From Lathyrus oleraceus (Eukaryota > Streptophyta > Magnoliopsida > Fabales > Fabaceae), in contig NC_066581.1 of NCBI RefSeq assembly GCF_024323335.1, forward strand, positions 231,648,539-231,712,538: 64,000 nucleotides of DNA. The letters run 5' to 3'. Position 1 is the first letter of the stretch; the number at the start of each line of letters is the position of its first letter. This document shows, piece by piece, positions 58,440 to 64,000 of this stretch. Position numbers and translations under genes: made by a program. The notes under the pieces are model-generated. The model did no database searches, had not been told where the DNA came from, and saw only the letters and a program-made list of their open reading frames with translations.

Positions 58440-59240
58440 AATTTATATATAACGGGCGCGAGTTTGATCTTATCCCACTTTCACCGCATACATGGGTTTA
58501 ACTGTGTGCTAAAGTACATTGAGGATTGACCACATGTTTGTCTACATTGCCTGCGTAGAGGATATGATGCTGTGCGGCCGTTTCGTGTATATATTAACCA
58601 TACTCAACATGATGACATCGATTGGACACCACACCCCACTCACCAAGACATTGTTGCCTTCAACCTCATTTCATTTTGCTCTGAATGGTTGGCTTGTGGG
58701 ACGAATCTGATGTACAAGTATCTGTCGGAGTGATGCATGCATCAGTTTGGGTATGTGCAGATCATACCGAGATCTCCCTTTGAGTCTTCTCCTAACAACA
58801 TTGTCCATAAACATCTTGATGACATACTTGCGAATTACGAGAGTCATTTGGTATCAAAGAAATATCACAATATATCAGGCACAAGTCAGTGGTCTTATGT
58901 GGACACTTACATGACTTGGTTCTATAGTGTGTTACACCCTGTCATGACACTAGACGCTCCTGGATGTCCACCTAAGCTTGCTCATGAGAAGATTCTGGAG
59001 AATGAGCAGGCCAGAGATGACCATGTCATTGATGTGTTGCCCATCTCTCAAAATATTATGCGGATTACGTATGAGGGCATATAGTTTGATCTGTTTGAGA
59101 GAAATGACGATGATGCAGTTGCCCTAAGACATTCCGTTCTTACCGAGGTACGTAATGCCTTGGGTTAACAGTGGCAAAGGAGGAGTCAGGGGTTAGGATT
59201 AGGTATACGCAGTAGATTATGCTTTTATAAGTATTTTGGG
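58440..59240 (+). pseudogene. Plant mobile domain (PMD) pseudogene, copy 2
   Basis: C-terminal part of a PMD protein: broken text from ~58505 (YIED, stop, then RPFRVYINHTQHDDIDW), SEWLACGTNLMYKYLSE, a stop at 58732, then an open run 58735-59080 with MHQFGYVQIIPRSPFESSP, YMTWFYSVLHPVMTLDAPG and ILENEQARDDHVIDVLPI, ending with short frames to ~59237. It overlaps copy 1 only at its start. At least three breaks; the N-terminal half is missing. Flanked on both sides by the palindromic motif. Confidence 0.82.
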
Positions 59241-59419
59241 ATGTTTTAGTATTATTTTTCATACTTTGATAACAATGTTTGTAATATTATGTATTACATT
59301 GTTCTATGATGTTCATGTTTATTAATGTTTGAATCAAATTATGACACTGTTAATAGAAATAAAATAAATTTGGATTAAAAAATACAAACTTAGAACAATG
59401 TTTTTGTCCAAGATGCATG

Positions 59420-59605
59420 CAAATAAGTTTTCGGAGATGTACATTCGAAATAGGCGTTTTCGAAGATACATCTTCAAATTCATCACATAAATATTCGCAG
59501 ATACATCTCTGGATCAATTTTTGTCAAAAATGGGGTGATTACTTGATTTACGAAGGATGAAAAGATTTAAGGTACGTCCGGAGATGCATCTCCGAAAATA
59601 CCCGA
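59420..59605 (+). repeat. GGAGATGCATCTCC motif tail after PMD copy 2
   Basis: Five iterations: TTCGGAGATGTACATTCGAA near 59433, TTCGAAGATACATCTTCAAA near 59458, a weaker one near 59494, then the perfect CGGAGATGCATCTCCG at 59579-59594. Confidence 0.82.
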
Positions 59606-59714
59606 GGAAAATTTTGGATTTTCAGAAGTGTGAGTCATATCATAAGGGTGGAAAAAAATGACCTTTATTTTTCATAAAATGTATTATCTCTTCAGCCATA
59701 TTGTATTTTTCTTT

Positions 59715-60060
59715 TTGTAATAACCAAAAATTTCAATTAAAATAGCACAATAACTTTCTTTCCCCACAATTAACCAAAATACTCATGTTTTAAATAAAAA
59801 ATTGCGTAGCAAAGAGGGAATTTTTTATCCAAATAACCTAGCTTTTAAAAAAATATCCTAAAATAACCCATTTCAAATAATTTTCCAAACTATCCCACTT
59901 TAAAAAAACACACACGTCAAAGCATTGATGCTAGACCAATTGGCGAATACTCTCTAATTTAAAGAGGAGGTGCCAATTGGATTAACTTCTGTACCTAGTG
60001 CTGCCAATCCAATTGGCGCCTATGTGTTAAGTTTAAGAGGTGACGCAAATTGGTCTGACA
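59715..60060 (+). repeat. MULE end with GGTGCCAATTGG inverted repeat, first copy
   Basis: 59715-59815 matches 63435-63535 (shared 'taaccaaaatactcatgttt'), and 'aaagaggaggtgccaat' at 59961 recurs at 63650. At 59969-59983 and 60006-60020 a 15-bp inverted repeat (GGTGCCAATTGGATT) surrounds a 22-nt loop. Probably the outer part of a MULE. Confidence 0.6.
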
Positions 60061-60085
60061 CCTATGTGTGTTGTGTAATTTTTAG

Positions 60086-60094
60086 TATAAATAG
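60086..60094 (+). promoter_or_regulatory. TATA box of the MULE small ORF
   Basis: TATAAATAG, 51 bp upstream of the ATG at 60145; a textbook plant TATA box at a plausible distance for a short 5' leader. Confidence 0.55.
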
Positions 60095-60144
60095 AGGTGT
60101 GGTGTGATTTATTTTTCCCCATCTCTTCTCATTATATTGCAAAC

Positions 60145-60414
60145 ATGGTTCATCTTCGTTGGCGCAATGGGAAAATGATTTATTCGATAGACAAACCTCC
60201 GATGGAGATGCTCTTCTAGAACATCTGTAGTTTCGAGAAAATACAAAGGGAGTTGATTCGTTGGTTAGGCGAAGACATACCTGAAGGCAAAAAAATTAGA
60301 AGTATTGAGAGACATGATGCCGTGCGTGGGTGGGTGCGAGTTAAAAATGATAAGGATGCGAGTAAAATGATGTTTGGACCAAATGATATCAGTTTGATTG
60401 TTGTAATTAGTTAA
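60145..60414 (+). pseudogene. Small MULE-end ORF with one stop, unknown function
   Basis: ATG at 60145, in-frame TAG at 60217-60219, then open to the TAA at 60412: 89 residues in all. Middle part IQRELIRWLGEDIPEGKK, end MFGPNDISLIVVIS. I recognise no domain. It has a TATA box and runs inward from the presumed MULE end towards the transposase at 60.7-62.0 kb, as the GRF ORF does at 47.4 kb. Could be a passenger gene or an accessory ORF. Confidence 0.45.
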
Positions 60415-60660
60415 AAATATTGTGTTTAAATATTATGGTTAAGTATTTTTATTTGTTTTGATATCTGTTGTATGTGTTGTTTATTTAGACCTGTCACTAA
60501 TGTTCGTTTTGTGATATCTGGTTTCTTGTTGGAAAATGTTCTTGTTTTTAAGTGTGTTTAAGTTGGGGTGATGTTTGTTGTTAACATTCTTGTAACAAAA
60601 AGTTATTAATATATCAAAATCAAAGGTTATAAAAATTGAAAGGAGAAACTAAATTATGGT
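60415..60660. other. Spacer between small ORF and transposase 3' end
   Basis: AT-rich, no feature recognised. Confidence 0.5.
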
Positions 60661-60664
60661 GTAG

Positions 60665-62012
60665 AGGTTGCTCTGAGATTGGGACAATTTTTCCGATTGT
60701 GTTCGGGTTGATGACATATATTATATAATCTTATCATTTTATCAATCATATCCATTTTTGTTCTAATACGTGTGTTGTTTGGCCATCATTTTTTCTTTCT
60801 TCGCATCTCATCGTTGTGCCATACTATGTCCTCTTGATATAGAGGCTAATATTCCTCCATTACTAGCATTACAAAGCTTTCGTTGTAGACATTCATGAGG
60901 TTAATGGCCTTGTAAACATCAGATAGATGACCGTAAACATCCTGGCGAGTATGTGCGCATGCGACAATGACATGGGATCAAGGTACAGAAAAGGCCTGAA
61001 ACTTGCCACAGTCGCACCAACTTCTGTTTAATCTGATAGCATAGGATAAATTTGGCCTCCCCTCATTGTGGTCCATTATTTCCTGTACACGAAGTTTCCT
61101 GTGATGGTCAAACATTGTAACCGCATGTGTGCTAACTTTGACAGTTTCCTCTTTCATCACTTTCATGCAACATTCATTGAATAATTGACCCGACATTAAC
61201 ACTGCACTCCATCTTTCGCCTCTGGTTGCGAAGGTCGATGCCAACCTAAAATAGGTTGTTCTCACCAATGCGGTTATTGGTAGATTTCTAATGCCTTTGA
61301 AGACGTCATTCATGCATTCCATAAGGTTTGTTGTCTTGTGGCCCCATCGACATCCTCCGTCAAATGCCCTTGTCCACTGCTCCAATGATATGTTATCCAC
61401 CCACCTTCCTGCATATGCATTTGACAATCTAATTTCGTCACGGTAGTGCTGAAATGACAATTGAGTTAGAGCATACCCTGCATTCATCACTTTTTTGCAA
61501 AGGTTCTTGTCTTTGATTGCACACATGAAGTTTTGTGCGATATGTCTAATCTAATAGACATGGGTAGAAGGAGAATTATGCCATCCGTTATCATGGTTAT
61601 TGTAAGCACTCTCAGTAGCAACATGTATGTTTGAAATCAAACAGAGATTGGCTTGTGGAGCGAGACGTGTTCTGAGATGACTAAGAAAGAAACCCCAACC
61701 ACCAACGGTTTCACCTTCCACCAGAGCAAAGACAATAGGAAAGACATTATTATTGTCGTCTTGTGAAACAACCATAAGCAAGGTGCCCTTGTATTTTCCG
61801 TATAACCATGTTCCATCAATCTGAATAATAGATTTGCGAAATGCGAAACCTTTGATACATGGTTGAAACGTCCAAAAGAGTTGGTGAAATATTCTATTTC
61901 CACAAATACAAGTTCTGTTTGGCGTAAATGATGGCAATATCTCCATAATTGCAACAGTCTCTGATGCGTATGTCTTAAGTGCCCGTAAAAACCGTGACAA
62001 TTCTTTGCTAGA
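60665..62012 (-). pseudogene. MULE transposase pseudogene
   Basis: Minus strand from ~62012. Core: FWTFQPCIKGFAF, then IIQIDGTWLYGKYKGTLLM with the first catalytic Asp (~61815), LCLISNIH (~61635) where the family has an Asp after LIS (here Asn, so the second catalytic residue is lost), a stop at ~61552, and the region with the catalytic Glu, TTNLMECMNDVFKGIRNLP (~61305-61350). SWIM finger CDCGKFQAF (~61000) is followed by a TGA where the third Cys belongs (~60976). The tail ends with a knuckle-like CHQPEHNRKNC (~60690). Its N-terminus is cut off at ~62012, where PMD text begins on the other strand. Confidence 0.87.
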
Positions 62013-62400
62013 AGATATGTACATGTTATTGGGGCTTCCTATCGAGGGTAAGGCGGTAAATGGAAAAACTAACTATGCAAATTCGATTTGCATGGAACTC
62101 TTGGGTGTCGACTTGTTAGATGACAACTCGAGAGGTCAAGGTATCCTTTCACGCCTTAAGGTATATTGCAACAATTTACAGTTAGATGAAAATTCTACCG
62201 AAAAAACTCGAATATAAAAACTAGGTGTTATATTATGCTTTTAATTGGTTTAATTTTATTTCCCGAAGATAGTGGTTCTAGTATGCATGTTATGTATTTA
62301 CCCTTATTAAAACATGTAGATAAACTAAGAAGTTATAGTTGGGGGTACGCTTGTTTGGCTTATCTGTATAGCTCTTTGTGTAAAATGCACACAAAGACAC
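62013..62400 (+). pseudogene. Plant mobile domain (PMD) pseudogene, copy 3, N-terminal part
   Basis: Open run LEDMYMLLGLPIEGKAVNG at 62013, a stop near 62215, then a shifted frame from 62235: LLIGLILFPEDSGSSMHVMY, YSWGYACLAYLYSSLC. Matches the first half of the PMD fold. Starts exactly at the truncated MULE transposase on the other strand. Confidence 0.8.
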
Positions 62401-62726
62401 ATCTACATTTTCTAGATGCGGTACTTTGTCACTCTCTCATCAATTTCAAACCATTTCAAAACAATTTTTACAATTCTTTCCGCAACGTAAATTCAAACCT
62501 CTTTCTTAATAACTCGATACAATTCAAGTCTTTTCCTAATTAAGTGTACTATTAAAATCTTTTTCTTAACAAAAGAGAAAATAAGAGGACCCTTGGAGTC
62601 TCACATTCCTTGAATCCTCGAATGATCGATCCTAAGACACACAACTAGGGATTACTAGACCCAAGACGTGATTTTGGTTTGTCAGCGTATTGCGGATATG
62701 GCGGGATCAAGCATAGAGGTTGGACT

Positions 62727-62845
62727 TTTTTAGGAAGACATTCCCAAGTTGGTCCTCGTAGAAAATATTATGGTCGAGACACGAAATGCTTTGCAGTACA
62801 GGAGGAGGAGAAGCCATGGGGTTAGACATACTCAGTAGTTTATGT
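62727..62845 (+). pseudogene. PMD copy 3, C-terminal scrap
   Basis: A short frame giving EDIPKLVLVENIMVETRNAL then QYRRRRSHGVRHTQ, equivalent to the end of PMD copy 2 near 59100-59215. The ~330 bp between the two parts shows no PMD text. Confidence 0.55.
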
Positions 62846-63059
62846 TTATTTGTATTATTTTTTATATTTTCAAAACAAGTTATGTATAGCCGATACATTT
62901 TGAATTTAATTTAATTAATGTATGACTTGTTTTATGTATTTGTAGTACGTATGAATCAATTAATGTATGTGTTTTTTTAATTTATGGCCTAAAATTTAAG
63001 TTGCACACAAAAAAATGTCAAAGTTAGGATAATGTTATCGCCTAGAAAGCATTCTGGGG

Positions 63060-63275
63060 GATTCTGGAGATGTATCTTTGAAATATCCCTTGCCATGTGC
63101 AATAAATATGTTTCCAATGGCTTAAAATGAATTAAGGGGGTTTTACGGAGATGCATCTCCAAATTCACCCCAGAAAATTTACGGAGATACATCTTTATAT
63201 CATATTTTGATAAAATGGGGTGTGTGGATGAAATTATGAGAATTTTAAGTGCGTCATGAGATGCATCTTCAGACA
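63060..63275 (+). repeat. GGAGATGCATCTCC motif tail after PMD copy 3
   Basis: Variants at ~63066 (GGAGATGTATCTTTGAAA), the perfect GGAGATGCATCTCC at 63147-63160, ~63183 (GGAGATACATCTTTATA) and ~63258 (GAGATGCATCTTC). Confidence 0.82.
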
Positions 63276-63434
63276 CTAATAAGGGTATTTTTGGATTATC
63301 ACAGGTGTCAGGCGCACCCCATAGAATGGATGAGCATTTCTATAAAATAGCAATGCTTCGTAAGCAAGGTTTCAAATTCATTACCCAATGTGATGTTCTT
63401 GTGACGAGGTTAAGTATTTTTCTCTATATAATTT

Positions 63435-63690
63435 TTTTAAATAAGCAAGTTTTTCAATCAAAATACCACAATAAAATTTTTTCCTCATAATTAACCAAAA
63501 TACTCATGTTTAAAACAAAAAAATTGCACAATAAAGAGGACGCGTCATTGGTAATGGTCCGTGCACTCAAAAAACATATAGGCGCCACACATACAGGGAC
63601 ATGCACCACTAATGCACCAATGCACCCTACACATGTGTTGTAGGCCAAAGAGGAGGTGCCAATAGGTTTGTTGCCTATGCGTATTAGCTT
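63435..63690 (+). repeat. MULE-end segment, second copy
   Basis: Matches 59715-59815 and the 'aaagaggaggtgccaat' text near 59961, in the same order and orientation relative to its PMD tail. Confidence 0.6.
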
Positions 63691-63733
63691 TTTTTATTTT
63701 GTTAATTAAATTAATTAAATAATATTATTAAAA

Positions 63734-64000
63734 ATAATTGTAAAATAAAAAAATTAAATATTAATATTATTTAATTAAAATAGAATTACATGCGGAAAAA
63801 ATTTGTACATAAATTTTAACGATTCGCTTGTCATAACGGCCACCGGTTCGACACCCGGCCCTGTCCTTTGCTAACCGGGGTGTGGATCCGATGGTCGTTA
63901 TGATCAAGCGGATTATTAAAATATGTGTATAAAATTTTCTCGCATGTAATTCTATTTTAATTAAATAATATTAATATTTAATTTTTTATTTCACAATTAT
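63734..64000. mobile_element. Long foldback element, cut by the window end
   Basis: Arms 63734-63858 and 63875-64000 are inverted copies (about 85-90% by eye) around a ~16-nt loop. The centre is GC-rich (CACCCGG...CCGGGGTG); the outer arms are A/T-rich. The left arm holds GGTTCGACACC at 63844-63854, which fits the pol III B-box core GWTCRANNC. No coding capacity; its right limit lies outside the window. Confidence 0.8.

Noticed and set aside
63840..63860. tRNA gene at the foldback tip
   Set aside because: Only a B-box-like word; no A box, no cloverleaf, and the region folds as a long inverted repeat instead.

Overview
This is plant nuclear DNA. The composition and transposon families point to a legume, most likely of the pea/vetch tribe: a giant Ogre-type LTR with a tandem-repeat 3' UTR, Tekay-type chromoviruses, SIRE-type and other Ty1/copia elements, Mutator-like elements (MULEs), and several copies of plant mobile domain (PMD) genes. 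The species is an inference. Only three ordinary-looking protein genes are visible: a PORR-domain organellar RNA-binding protein (38.5-39.7 kb, minus), the nuclear-pore WD40 protein ALADIN/AAAS (50.2-57.5 kb, plus, 14 coding exons), and a small GRF zinc-finger ORF that lies inside a MULE.

Layout. 1-623: 3' UTR of an Ogre-like element with a ~60-bp tandem array and a polypurine tract. 624-13299: its ~4.3 kb 3' LTR, split by a complete, young but disabled Tekay element (3602-11989, identical 5-bp target duplications, 1925-bp LTRs). 13.3-14.8 kb: PMD pseudogene ending in a palindromic-motif tail. 15.2-24.5 kb: overlapping retroelement debris, comprising an LTR-like piece, a Tat/Ogre integrase fragment, a truncated old Tekay (LTR+gag) and a minus-strand copia LTR+gag. 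25.2-26.7 kb: three small elements nested in one another. 26.8-29.7 kb: a duplicated unique segment, a gene-exon fragment and a copia 3' end. 29.7-34.6 kb: a structurally complete copia with one 1499-codon open frame on the minus strand. 34.6-38.4 kb: unique-looking DNA with two internal duplications. 38.5-39.7 kb: PORR gene. 41.0-42.8 kb: FAR1-like pseudogene, cut by a SIRE-type LTR+gag (42.8-44.6 kb). 47.1-50.0 kb: a MULE with a GRF zinc-finger ORF and a gutted transposase in convergent orientation, ending ~0.2 kb upstream of AAAS. 50.2-57.5 kb: AAAS, with a probable AT-AC (U12-type) intron, and introns holding a SINE-like sequence, a short Helitron and a 1.07 kb hAT-type element. 58.3-63.7 kb: two copies of a composite made of PMD pseudogene, palindromic tail and MULE end, with a MULE transposase pseudogene between them. 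63.7-64.0 kb: a long foldback that runs off the window.

The most interesting points are (1) the MULE whose small GRF ORF sits where maize MuDR carries mudrB, with a similar arrangement at 60-62 kb; (2) the AT-AC intron of AAAS; (3) PMD modules repeatedly joined to clusters of a palindrome based on GGAGATGCATCTCC; and (4) clusters of different perfect palindromes at the same relative position in the LTRs of two Tekay elements. All counts and alignments were made by eye.
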